NCBI GenBank assembly: GCA_021162125.1
Contig: JAGGZG010000239.1
Span: forward strand, 1-35,804
DNA: 35,804 bases
Direction of reading: 5' to 3'
Source of the DNA: Anaerolineae bacterium
Lineage (GTDB): Bacteria > Chloroflexota > Anaerolineae > JACIWR01
Within the stretch, counting starts at the first letter, position 1. Each line of letters opens with the position of its first letter. Shown one piece after another: positions 1 to 7,073 of the stretch. The notes beneath the pieces are model-generated. The model made no database searches, had not been told where the DNA came from, and worked only from the letters and a program-made list of their open reading frames with translations. The position numbers and the translations under genes are program-made.

Positions 1-227
1 ACCAGGTCGCTGGCGCTTTTCACCTCGGCGTCCTTCTCGAAGCGGGTTTTGATTTTGGTCCACAGGGCCTGGGCCTGCTTCCAGGCCGCCTCGCCACCCA
101 GGTCGCCCAGTTTCTTGCCCAATCCTTTGGCCGCTTCTGTAGCCCCGGCCACCAAATATGGCAGGAATGGAGCCAGGTAAGAGACGACCAGGCGGGCCTG
201 TTCTGCCTGTCCGGCGTCGAGAGTCAT
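1..227 (-). CDS. Unknown protein, N-terminal 75 residues, runs off the left edge
   Basis: The frame is open from an ATG at 227 to the window edge, and GGAGGTGG lies just upstream of the ATG, so this is a true gene start. The visible part begins MTLDAGQAEQARLVVSYL, continues with a hydrophobic Leu/Pro/Ala/Val stretch at about residues 15-28, then a Gly/Lys-rich turn and an amphipathic helix rich in Ala, Lys, Gln and Glu. I do not recognise it firmly. The layout (short hydrophobic N-terminal segment, then 'AAKGLGKKLGDLGGEAAWK') resembles small unknown proteins I associate with Chloroflexi and cyanobacteria, some of which lead into larger effector or NACHT-type proteins. That is only an impression; the rest of the protein lies outside the window. 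The gene diverges from the PP2C gene, and the long palindrome sits between them. Confidence 0.7.
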   Translation of the reverse strand, partial: MTLDAGQAEQARLVVSYLAPFLPYLVAGATEAAKGLGKKLGDLGGEAAWKQAQALWTKIKTRFEKDAEVKSASDL

Positions 228-319
228 GATCCACCTCCTCGGGTTGGCAGTGCTATCTGATTGACGAGCTTCTTGCTGGCGGGCTCCATAGGGAGACCAC
301 TGGCTTCCTGATGGCTAAC

Positions 320-481
320 GTAACTGCTCAGGCTACTTCTGTTAGCGATTGAAATCGCCTCTAGAGGGCTTGCAGCCGAGCGTCCACCTGCGTGGACAGG
401 CGCGTCCACGCAGGTGGACGCTCGGCTGCAAGCCCTCTAGAGGCGATTTCAATCGCTAACAGAAGTAGCCTGAGCAGTTAC
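320..481. repeat. Perfect 162-bp palindrome (78-bp arms, 6-bp spacer), copy 1
   Basis: Positions 320-397 are the exact reverse complement of 404-481; the spacer 398-403 is AGGCGC. I checked the arms in 10-base blocks and found no mismatch. Each arm is a chain of small palindromes: GCGATTgaAATCGC, GGCTtgcAGCC and GTCCACctgcGTGGAC. A second copy lies at 31791-31940. The element occupies the space between the divergent unknown gene and the PP2C gene. It leaves an open frame into the PP2C gene, which should not be taken as a longer N-terminus. Confidence 0.95.
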
Positions 482-508
482 AAATTGAAATTGAATGGGA
501 GATGTGTT

Positions 509-1372
509 ATGGGTTTTCTGCAGAGGCTGTTCGGTAGAAGGAAAGAGCCGCCGGCGGTGGAGGTTACCCCCTCGTTGGAAGAGGCCGGCGTTGGGAAAGG
601 GGTATCTTTCCTTGTGGGCCGAGCCAGTCACGTGGGCAAAGTGCGTGGACGCAACGAGGATGCGCTGTTCACCCTGGAGTCCACAATTTTGCAGGATGGA
701 GAATCTTTGCCATTCGGCTTATTCATAGTAGCTGACGGCATGGGCGGGCGCAAGGGCGGCCAGCTCGCCAGCTCTTTGACGACCCGCGTCGTCGCTGACT
801 GGATTGTGCGCGAGGTTTATTTGCCCTTCCTGATGGGTGAGGCTCAGGACGCCGGGCAGTGGCCGATCAACGAGGCTTTGGTTGAGGCTGTCACTACGGC
901 CAACGTTGCCGTGCACGAGGCCGCCCCGGAGGCGGGGACTACGTTGACTTGTGCGTTGTTGCTGGGGGCGAATGCTTACATCGCCCATGTGGGCGACAGC
1001 CGGGCCTACCTGGTCAACCGCACCAACATCCGGCGCATTACCAGGGACCACTCGTTGGTGGATCGCCTGATCGAGCTGGGACAAATCTCGCCAGAAGAGG
1101 CGCTGACCCATCCCCAACGAAACGTCCTCTACCGGGCCGTCGGCCAGGCGGGCACGTTAGAAGTGGATACTTATCTGCAATCTATGCCGGGGAATAGTCA
1201 CCTGTTGCTGTGCAGCGATGGATTGTGGTCTGTCGTTCCAGAGCAGGAGATTGTGGAGATTATCAATAATGCCCTGTCCCCACAGGTGGCCTGCCAAAGA
1301 TTGATCCAAGCCGCCAATGAACGCGGTGGCGAGGACAATATCACCGCCGTCCTGGTTGGCATTCGCGGTTAA
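509..1372 (+). CDS. PP2C-family serine/threonine protein phosphatase
   Basis: A 287-residue metal-dependent phosphatase that would remove phosphate from Ser/Thr residues, reversing Hanks-type kinases. All PP2C signatures are present in order: RNED at 48-51, ADGMGG at 75-80, HVGDSRAYL around 160-168, the 'TRDHSLV' segment near 178-184, CSDGLW at 235-240 and GGEDN at 273-277. The metal-binding aspartates of these motifs are intact. An N-terminal tail of about 30 residues precedes the domain; there is no membrane segment, so it should be cytoplasmic. The ATG at 509 is chosen because GGGAGA lies 6-7 nt upstream; the open frame upstream is only palindrome sequence. It begins a plus-strand group with the DnaJ-VWA and FHA genes. 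No kinase is present in the window. Confidence 0.93.
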   Translation: MGFLQRLFGRRKEPPAVEVTPSLEEAGVGKGVSFLVGRASHVGKVRGRNEDALFTLESTILQDGESLPFGLFIVADGMGGRKGGQLASSLTTRVVADWIVREVYLPFLMGEAQDAGQWPINEALVEAVTTANVAVHEAAPEAGTTLTCALLLGANAYIAHVGDSRAYLVNRTNIRRITRDHSLVDRLIELGQISPEEALTHPQRNVLYRAVGQAGTLEVDTYLQSMPGNSHLLLCSDGLWSVVPEQEIVEIINNALSPQVACQRLIQAANERGGEDNITAVLVGIRG

Positions 1373-1436
1373 GCGCCAATTTCCTCTCAGGAGATACGGT
1401 GTCTGTTGGTAACGCAGGGGAGAGGGAGAGCAAGTG

Positions 1437-2915
1437 ATGAGAGTAGAGGCAGACTACTACGCCATTCTCGGCGTCAGCCAGTCGGCCACACCACAGGAAA
1501 TTAAGAGCGCGTATCGCGCCTTGGTTCGGCGTTTGCATCCTGACGTTGGCCAGAATGCCGTGATGCCGGAGCAGTTTCATCGCGTGCAGGAGGCCTACGA
1601 AATCCTCAGCGACCCGGAGAAACGGGCAGCCTATGACCGCCGGCGTGCCGAGGAGGGACTGGTCAAGGAACCGGCGATAAGTCTGCAAGTGATGCTAAGT
1701 CACCGTAGCCTGCCCTGCCTGAACGAGGACCAGGTACTCTACGCCCTGCTGGAAATAGCTCCTAGCCCCCACATCGAGGTCCGACGACCACCCCTCAACC
1801 TGTGCCTGGTTCTGGATCGAAGTACGTCTATGCAGGGCCTGCGTCTGCAACGGGTGAAAGAGGCCACCAACTATATCATTGATTACCTCGACGATGACGA
1901 TACTCTTTCGCTGGTCACTTTCAGCGACCGGGCCGAGGTGGTGCTGCCCGGACAATGTCTCGTAGACCGTGTCCGGGCCAAAGCGCAGGTGAGTGCCATC
2001 CGCAGTTCTGGTGGCACCGAGATTTTCCAGGGCTTGCAAGCGGGTCTGCGTGAGCTGGAGCGTGTGCGAGGCTCTAATACGGTGAATCATCTTATTCTGC
2101 TGACCGATGGGCAGACTTACGGGGACGAGGACAAATGTCTCCTGGCTGCAGACCGTGCCAGCCGGCATCAAATTGGCATTAGCACGATGGGCATTGGCCA
2201 GGATTGGAATGATAAACTGCTGGATGAGATCGCCCTGCGCAGCGGGGGCACCTCGGCTTACATTGATTCCGCAGCCAAGGTGACCAGCTTCTTCCGCGAC
2301 AAGATTCACAGTCTGGTCAACGTGTTTGCCCGCGAGGTTCGGTACACCTTGCTCCTGGGCGATGGAGTCCGGCTCAAGGATTCCTTTCGAGTGTCACCAT
2401 ACCTCACCCGCCTTCAGGAACGCGAAGGGGGATTCTACCTGGGACAGCTTAATGCGGATAAGCCCACTGTGGTTCTGCTGGAGTTCATTATCGCCCCCCG
2501 GCCACCGGGCTTGCTGCAACTGTTTCAGGTTGAGTTGGTTGGCGACGTGCCGATCCTGGGTCGCCGAAGCGAGCGTATTAGACGTGAGGTTGACGTGCAC
2601 TTCGCCTCGACCCGCGAGCTCGAAGAGGCTGTGCCGCCACGGATAGTCAGCGCATTGGGTAAGCTGGCCATTTTTAAGATGCAGGAAAAAACGATGGAGG
2701 AATTAGATCGCGGGCAGGTGGAGCAGGCCAGCCAGCGCCTGGAGACTATGGCCACCAGGTTGCTGAACATTGGCGAGCTGGAATTGGCTAAAGCAGCCCT
2801 TCTTGAGGCGGGCCGCTTGTCTCGCACCGGGCATCTATCGCCCGAGGGCCGGAAGAAAATCCGCTACGGCACACGCAGTCTGTCCTTACTGCCAAAGGAG
2901 GTCCGTGGTGATTAA
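1437..2915 (+). CDS. DnaJ (J-domain) - von Willebrand factor A fusion protein
   Basis: A 492-residue protein with an N-terminal J-domain (about residues 6-68, with the essential HPD tripeptide at 34-36) joined to a VWA domain (about 118-290). The VWA domain has a metal-ion-dependent adhesion motif DRSTS at 127-131 and a second acidic motif in 'LTDGQTYGDE'. A conserved-looking beta-rich region and a helical C-terminus follow. A J-domain recruits and stimulates an Hsp70 ATPase; a VWA domain binds partner proteins through a metal ion. The likely role is delivering a VWA-bound client or regulator to DnaK, probably under Ser/Thr phosphorylation control given the PP2C and FHA neighbours (inference). 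The start is either GTG 1434 or ATG 1437; the AG-rich tract upstream suits both. Its stop overlaps the start of the FHA gene. Confidence 0.9.
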   Translation: MRVEADYYAILGVSQSATPQEIKSAYRALVRRLHPDVGQNAVMPEQFHRVQEAYEILSDPEKRAAYDRRRAEEGLVKEPAISLQVMLSHRSLPCLNEDQVLYALLEIAPSPHIEVRRPPLNLCLVLDRSTSMQGLRLQRVKEATNYIIDYLDDDDTLSLVTFSDRAEVVLPGQCLVDRVRAKAQVSAIRSSGGTEIFQGLQAGLRELERVRGSNTVNHLILLTDGQTYGDEDKCLLAADRASRHQIGISTMGIGQDWNDKLLDEIALRSGGTSAYIDSAAKVTSFFRDKIHSLVNVFAREVRYTLLLGDGVRLKDSFRVSPYLTRLQEREGGFYLGQLNADKPTVVLLEFIIAPRPPGLLQLFQVELVGDVPILGRRSERIRREVDVHFASTRELEEAVPPRIVSALGKLAIFKMQEKTMEELDRGQVEQASQRLETMATRLLNIGELELAKAALLEAGRLSRTGHLSPEGRKKIRYGTRSLSLLPKEVRGD

Positions 2916-3417
2916 ATGTCCCTCCTGTCAAAAACGGCATCCTGCTAATACGCTCTTTTGCGATGAGTGCGGAGCGTACCTGGCTGGTGAGAAGGATAAA
3001 CACACCGATCCGCTGGCGATGGGGAACGTGGATTGGATGGAGGAGAACCAGCAGGAGACCCCCGGTCTTTCGCACCTCAATGCCGACAGCCCTCTGACAC
3101 TGAAGCTGACCGTTCGCGATAGTGGCCGGATTATCGAGTTCCCTCTGACTAAGGAGATCAGCATTGGGCGGCTGGATGCCGCCAGCGCCACCTTCCCGGA
3201 CGTTGATCTGACCGTGGACGGTGGCCTGGAAAAGGGAGTATCCCGCCGCCACGCGCGCATTACTCGGCAGGGGACAGACATTTTCATCGAGGATTTGGGA
3301 AGTGTCAACGGAACGTTCCTCAACGGCAAGCGGATCACCCCTTACCTGCCGCATTCCCTGCAGCCAGGGGACGAGGTACGGGTGGGCAGGCTGGTGTTGC
3401 GCGTGAGTATCGTATAG
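2908..3417 (+). CDS. Zinc-ribbon / FHA domain protein
   Basis: A 169-residue protein with an N-terminal zinc ribbon (C4-x2-C7 and C18-x2-C21), an acidic linker, and a C-terminal forkhead-associated domain from about residue 70 to the end. The FHA signature residues are visible: GR at 87-88, 'SRRHARI', and 'LGSVNGTFLNG'. FHA domains bind phosphothreonine, so this is a phospho-dependent adaptor. The start is GTG at 2908 (GTG 2905 is the alternative): AAAGGAGG ends 6 nt upstream, and this start overlaps the DnaJ-VWA stop by 8 nt, implying translational coupling. The frame stays open further upstream, but there it only shadows the preceding gene. With the PP2C phosphatase and the J-VWA protein it forms a phospho-signalling cassette. 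Confidence 0.9.
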   Translation: MIKCPSCQKRHPANTLFCDECGAYLAGEKDKHTDPLAMGNVDWMEENQQETPGLSHLNADSPLTLKLTVRDSGRIIEFPLTKEISIGRLDAASATFPDVDLTVDGGLEKGVSRRHARITRQGTDIFIEDLGSVNGTFLNGKRITPYLPHSLQPGDEVRVGRLVLRVSIV

Positions 3418-3466
3418 CTGGTCAATCAGTGCACATGCTGATGTTTAGCGCTTGAGGAGGTTATAG

Positions 3467-3712
3467 ATGGCCCATACTGTGATTGTGCACCTCGAGAATA
3501 CAGATCCATTCGTAGCCGAGGTGGATGAGCTTCCTGATCCTCAAGATCAGTTTCTCACTTGTACTAATCCCCGGCTGCGAGATGGAAAGCCCCTTCATTA
3601 CGTCACCGACGAGGCTGTATCGTTCATTTTCCCCTGGCATCGTGTCAGCTTCGTTGAGGTCATGCCTACTGAGGGAGAACGCGAGGAGGTAGAGGTCTTC
3701 TTCCGGGATTGA
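3467..3712 (+). CDS. Conserved-looking 81-residue unknown protein
   Basis: An 81-residue acidic soluble protein beginning MAHTVIVHLENTDPFVAEVD and ending EEVEVFFRD. GAGGAGG lies 8 nt before the ATG, a very strong ribosome site, so it is very probably translated. Short beta-strand-like hydrophobic segments alternate with acidic turns; there are no cysteines in a metal motif, no signal peptide and no membrane segment. I do not recognise a named family. It sits 50 bp after the FHA gene and 107 bp before a PhoB-type response regulator. It could belong to either group; its position suggests a small partner of the regulator/GTPase group (inference). Confidence 0.75.
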   Translation: MAHTVIVHLENTDPFVAEVDELPDPQDQFLTCTNPRLRDGKPLHYVTDEAVSFIFPWHRVSFVEVMPTEGEREEVEVFFRD

Positions 3713-3819
3713 TTCCCCGGGACATCGGGTGATTGGCCAAGTGGCGAGCAAAGTTCCCATCCCCGGTGATGGGGGGACGCCGGACGCGCGTCACAGGCTG
3801 TGCTGCGAAGGGAGCTTGG

Positions 3820-4557
3820 ATGGCGGTGGAAACAGCAGAGAAAAAGCTCATCCTGGTCGTGGACGACGAGCCGCGCATGATTCGCTTCATCCGCATGAAC
3901 CTTGAGCTGGAAGGGTACCGGGTGAGCGAGGCGCTCAACGGGCTGGAGGCTCTGGAGAAGGTGCGTGACGAGTTGCCCGACCTGGTGGTGCTCGACGTGA
4001 TGATGCCCCACATGGACGGTTTCGAGACCCTGGAGCGCATCCGCGAGATCTCCACCGTGCCGGTCATTATGCTCACCGTCAAGGCCGAGGAGGAGGACAA
4101 GATCCGTGGGTTGGAGCTGGGGGCAGACGATTACGTGGTCAAACCCTTCTCTCCTCGTGAACTATCCAGCCGCATCCGGGCGGTGCTGCGTCGGGCGGAG
4201 ATGCCCACGCCGGTGGGCAGGACGACTGTCAAGGTAGACGATTATCTAACCATTGACTTCCAGCATCACGAGGTGATCGTGGGCGGCAAACCGGTGAAAC
4301 TGCGACCGACGGAGTATCGTCTGCTGTATCACCTGGTGAACAACGCCGGGTGGGTTATGCCCCACGAGACCCTGCTTTCTAAAGTGTGGGGGCACGAATA
4401 TCGCGACGAAACCCATTACCTGCGTTTGTATATCACGTACCTGCGACAGAAGATCGAACCTGATCCCGCGCATCCCAAGTACATTCTCACCGAGCGTGGG
4501 GTGGGCTATCGTTTCGTGGATTTCAATCGTGGTCAGATGGCAGAGGCGCAGTCGTAG
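3820..4557 (+). CDS. OmpR/PhoB-family response regulator (orphan)
   Basis: A 245-residue two-domain regulator. The receiver domain (about 9-125) has the acidic pair DD at 15-16, phospho-acceptor D59 in 'VVLDVMMPHMDG', and the conserved lysine K108 in 'VVKPFSP'. A winged-helix DNA-binding domain (about 140-235) has the typical 'LRPTEYRLLYHL' and 'GVGYRF' ends. The ATG at 3820 is preceded by AAGGGAG. The frame is open 29 codons upstream, but that part is basic, low-complexity and lacks a ribosome site. No histidine kinase gene adjoins it, so its partner is elsewhere. The 107-nt gap upstream is GC-rich with a small CCCATC/GATGGG hairpin near 3758-3775. It is followed at 30 nt by a GTPase gene, suggesting a shared transcript. 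Confidence 0.93.
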   Translation: MAVETAEKKLILVVDDEPRMIRFIRMNLELEGYRVSEALNGLEALEKVRDELPDLVVLDVMMPHMDGFETLERIREISTVPVIMLTVKAEEEDKIRGLELGADDYVVKPFSPRELSSRIRAVLRRAEMPTPVGRTTVKVDDYLTIDFQHHEVIVGGKPVKLRPTEYRLLYHLVNNAGWVMPHETLLSKVWGHEYRDETHYLRLYITYLRQKIEPDPAHPKYILTERGVGYRFVDFNRGQMAEAQS

Positions 4558-4587
4558 GGCAGATCATACAGGGAGAGGGAATTCTGC

Positions 4588-5103
4588 ATGAAGCGCGCAC
4601 TCAAGATCGTGGTTACTGGCCCTTTTGGCGCGGGCAAGACGGCATTCATCCAGACCATCAGCCAGATTGACGTGGTGTCTACCGAGCGCAGGATCACCCG
4701 CCGCGCACCCGCCGGCAAGGAAGAGACGACGGTGGCCCTGGATTATGGCCGGGTGACTCTGGGCCGGACTACCCTCAGCCTGTTCGGCACTCCGGGGCAG
4801 AAGCGCTTTGATTTTATGTGGGAGATTCTCTCGAAAGAGATGGACGGCTTCGTCATGCTGGTGGACAGCACTGAGGCCAGGACGTTTCGCGAGGCCAAGC
4901 GATTGATTAGACTTTTCAGCCGTTACAATTCGGTGCCCTATGTGGTGGTAGCCAATAAGCAGGACCTGACCGGCGCGGCTTCGCCCACCGCGTTGCGCCG
5001 TGCTCTGAATTTGGATAGCAAGGTCACAGTGGTGCCCTGCATCGCCACTCGCAAACGGGAGGTGCGCTCTGCGTTGCAAGCTCTGGTGCAACTCATCCCC
5101 TAG
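4588..5103 (+). CDS. Small Ras-like GTPase (MglA/Srp102-like family)
   Basis: A 171-residue single-domain P-loop GTPase. G1 is GPFGAGKT at 11-18, G3 is 'FGTPGQKRF' (a TPGQ form where Ras has DTAGQ), and G4 is NKQD in 'VVANKQDLTG'. The length and motifs fit the bacterial small GTPases of the MglA/COG2229 type that act as molecular switches, often with Roadblock-domain regulators; no Roadblock gene is in view. It would be cytoplasmic or peripherally membrane-associated. It follows the response regulator at 30 nt and is followed at 11 nt by the MoaD/ThiS-like gene, so the three probably form an operon. GGGAGAGGGA lies in the usual ribosome-site position. Confidence 0.9.
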   Translation: MKRALKIVVTGPFGAGKTAFIQTISQIDVVSTERRITRRAPAGKEETTVALDYGRVTLGRTTLSLFGTPGQKRFDFMWEILSKEMDGFVMLVDSTEARTFREAKRLIRLFSRYNSVPYVVVANKQDLTGAASPTALRRALNLDSKVTVVPCIATRKREVRSALQALVQLIP

Positions 5104-5114
5104 TTTGGAAGAAG

Positions 5115-5354
5115 ATGTCTGACGATTCATCCATTACTCTGGTGACTGTCGGCCTGTTGAAGAAATACGTCGGCGACCAGGAGCGCCTGGGCGTGTCCGC
5201 CCAGGGCCGTACCGTGGCGGAGATTCTGGCCAAGCTCGGTATCCCCTCTGCTTTGGTAGCCATCGTTATGGTCGAGGGCCGGCAGGTTATGAAAGACTAC
5301 GTCCCACGGGCCGGGGATGTGGTCAAACTGATACCGCTCATGGGCGGCGGGTAG
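5115..5354 (+). CDS. MoaD/ThiS-family ubiquitin-like sulfur-carrier protein
   Basis: A 79-residue beta-grasp protein ending in Gly-Gly-Gly (77-79). The family uses its C-terminal Gly-Gly as a thiocarboxylate to carry sulfur for molybdopterin, thiamine or related syntheses, or as a protein modifier. The segments 'TVAEILAKLGIP', 'VMVEGRQV' and 'VKLIPLMGGG' match the fold's usual strands. A one-residue extension beyond GG is unusual for MoaD and might need trimming. It is the last gene of the response regulator/GTPase group, with no MoeB/ThiF activating enzyme, MoaE or ThiG nearby, so the pathway is open. Either a stray sulfur carrier or a protein-tagging modifier is possible. Confidence 0.82.
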   Translation: MSDDSSITLVTVGLLKKYVGDQERLGVSAQGRTVAEILAKLGIPSALVAIVMVEGRQVMKDYVPRAGDVVKLIPLMGGG

Positions 5355-5582
5355 GGGATTTGCATTGGCCGGTAAATCCTCAACGGCAACAACCCATTGT
5401 CACGTTTTTCATACACACTCGGTATAACATCGCATCGAGGGAGATGCCGGCGGACATGGACGTCGGGTCGGTGGTGAGCCTTAGGGCTATCAGGCATCCA
5501 CGGAGCGCGTAGACGGCTATCACCCGGTCGCCGTACACGCGCTCGTTTGTCGTAGTAGTCCGCCACAGAGGTTTTGATGAGC

Positions 5583-5620
5583 TGTCATTCTGAGGAGCGA
5601 AGCGCAGGCGAAGAATGACA
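5583..5620. repeat. Short interspersed palindrome TGTCATTC...GAATGACA
   Basis: TGTCATTC (5583-5590) and GAATGACA (5613-5620) are perfect inverted arms around a GAGCGAAGCG-type core. The element sits just before the ribosome site of the lysine-ketoglutarate reductase gene. The remaining 5355-5582 holds no convincing gene. A minus-strand open frame there lacks a ribosome site and recognisable content. Confidence 0.7.
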
Positions 5621-5643
5621 ATCCCTTGTCGGAGGTGAGAGCT

Positions 5644-6954
5644 ATGAGTATTCGTATTGGAATCCGTCGAGAGGACAAGAGCCGCTGGGAGCGGCGGGTT
5701 CCCGTGATTCCCGAACATGCCAGGAAGCTAAGAGAAGAGCATGGCGTGGAGGTCTGGCTGCAACCCTCGGAGATCCGCGTGTTTTCGGAGGAGGAGTACG
5801 TCCGGGCGGGTGCCCGGGTGCAGGAAGACCTCTCCCCTTGTCCGGTTATCTTTGCCGTGAAGGAGATACCCCAGGATTTCTTTGAGCCAGGGAAGACCTA
5901 CGTGTTCTTCTCGCACACCATCAAAGGCCAGCCGTATAATATGCCTATGCTCAAGAGAATGCTGGAGCTGGGCTGCACACTGATTGACTACGAGAAAGTG
6001 ACGGACGAACGCGGTCGGCGTTTGATCTTCTTTGGCTGGCACGCCGGCCTGGCCGGGATGATTGATACTCTGTGGGCTTTGGGTCAGAGGTTGAACTGGG
6101 AGGGAATTCCCAACCCGTTCGCCGAAATTCGACAGACCTACCAGTACGAGAGTTTGGCCGAGGCCCAGAAGGACGTGGTCAGAGTGGGCGAGAAAATCGC
6201 AGCCGATGGCCTTCCCGAATCCATCACACCGCTGATCGTCGGCATCGCCGGGTATGGGAACGTCTCGCGGGGGGTGCAGGAGATACTCAGCCTTCTGCCC
6301 ACGCTGGAGATCGAGCCCGATGAGATCGAGGCGGTGAGCACGGGCGCGGACTATTCCCGGAATCACGTCTATAAGGTGGTGTTCAGGGAAGAACATATGG
6401 TGGAGCCCACCTCCCCGGCGGATCGCTTTGTTCTGCAGGATTACTACGATCACCCGGAGAAGTATCGCTCCGTGTTCGAGAAGTACGTGCCGTACTTGAC
6501 GGTGATAATGAACTGCATTTATTGGGAGAAGAAGTATCCCCGTCTGGTGACCAAAGCGTATCTCAAACGTTTGTACAGCGGTGAGGAGCCGCCCCGCTTG
6601 CGGGTGATCGGCGACGTGAGCTGTGACATCGAGGGGGCCATCGAGTGCACGCTGCACTGCACGGAACCCGATGAGCCTGTCTTCGTCTACGACCCCTTCG
6701 CAGATCGAGCCATCCCCGGGTGCGAAGGCAGGGGCCCGGTGGTGCTGGCGGTGGACATCCTGCCCAGTGAGTTGCCACGGGAATCGTCGGCCGATTTCAG
6801 CCGGGTGCTGCTCGACTACATCCCGGCCATCGCCAAGGCCGACTACTCCGTGCCCTTCGAGCAACTCGACCTCCCGCCGGAGATCAAACGCGCGGTTATC
6901 GCCCATCGCGGCGAGCTCACCCCGAACTACCGCTATCTGGAGAAGTTCTTGTGA
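5644..6954 (+). CDS. Lysine-2-oxoglutarate reductase (saccharopine-forming), LKR-type
   Basis: A 436-residue enzyme matching the N-terminal half of the bifunctional aminoadipate-semialdehyde synthase of plants and animals: L-lysine + 2-oxoglutarate + NADPH give saccharopine. Diagnostic segments are 'GIRREDKSRWERRVPV' near the start, 'KTYVFFSHTIKGQPYNM', 'LIDYEKV', 'FFGWHAGLAGMIDTLWALG', a 'GIAGYGNVSRGVQEIL' nucleotide-binding turn, and 'RVIGDVSCDIEGAIECT'. The ATG at 5644 has GGAGGTGAGAG just upstream. The next gene encodes the second half of the same pathway as a separate protein, so here the two activities are split rather than fused. Degradation of lysine (or reversible exchange between lysine and glutamate/aminoadipate semialdehyde) is likely; the flux direction cannot be read from sequence. 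Confidence 0.92.
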   Translation: MSIRIGIRREDKSRWERRVPVIPEHARKLREEHGVEVWLQPSEIRVFSEEEYVRAGARVQEDLSPCPVIFAVKEIPQDFFEPGKTYVFFSHTIKGQPYNMPMLKRMLELGCTLIDYEKVTDERGRRLIFFGWHAGLAGMIDTLWALGQRLNWEGIPNPFAEIRQTYQYESLAEAQKDVVRVGEKIAADGLPESITPLIVGIAGYGNVSRGVQEILSLLPTLEIEPDEIEAVSTGADYSRNHVYKVVFREEHMVEPTSPADRFVLQDYYDHPEKYRSVFEKYVPYLTVIMNCIYWEKKYPRLVTKAYLKRLYSGEEPPRLRVIGDVSCDIEGAIECTLHCTEPDEPVFVYDPFADRAIPGCEGRGPVVLAVDILPSELPRESSADFSRVLLDYIPAIAKADYSVPFEQLDLPPEIKRAVIAHRGELTPNYRYLEKFL

Positions 6955-6956
6955 AT

Positions 6957-7050
6957 CGGCAAGTCTGCGAATCTGCGGACGCTGTCTTGCCGATTTGCTG
7001 ATTTGCCGATTTGCTGATTTGCTGAAATTCTGTTTCCACGTGTCCAAAAT
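6957..7050. repeat. Word-repeat spacer (iterations of 'gatttgc')
   Basis: The gap between the two saccharopine genes contains repeated words: CGATTTGCTGATTTGC units repeated with small changes, and 'tctgcgaatctgcgg'. A related stretch, GCAAATCAGCAAATCGGCAAA (here in the opposite sense), occurs at 11768-11787. It has no coding sense and looks like a dispersed low-complexity repeat. Confidence 0.6.
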
Positions 7051-7073
7051 CTTAATTGGAGGAGTGTACAACG

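Noticed and set aside
392..508. Extended N-terminus of the PP2C gene starting inside the palindrome
   Set aside because: The frame is open only because the palindrome has no stop in it; there is no ribosome site at 392, while GGGAGA precedes ATG 509. The same peptide appears at the other copy of the repeat.
5398..5428. Possible promoter TTGTCA...TATAAC upstream of the lysine operon
   Set aside because: The spacer is 19 nt and the -10 box is imperfect, unlike the five 17-nt promoters found elsewhere, so it is not listed as a feature.
5380..5718. Minus-strand open frame of about 112 codons between the MoaD-like and LKR genes
   Set aside because: It overlaps the start of the LKR gene, lacks a ribosome site and shows no recognisable domain. 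A decayed fragment is possible but unsupported.
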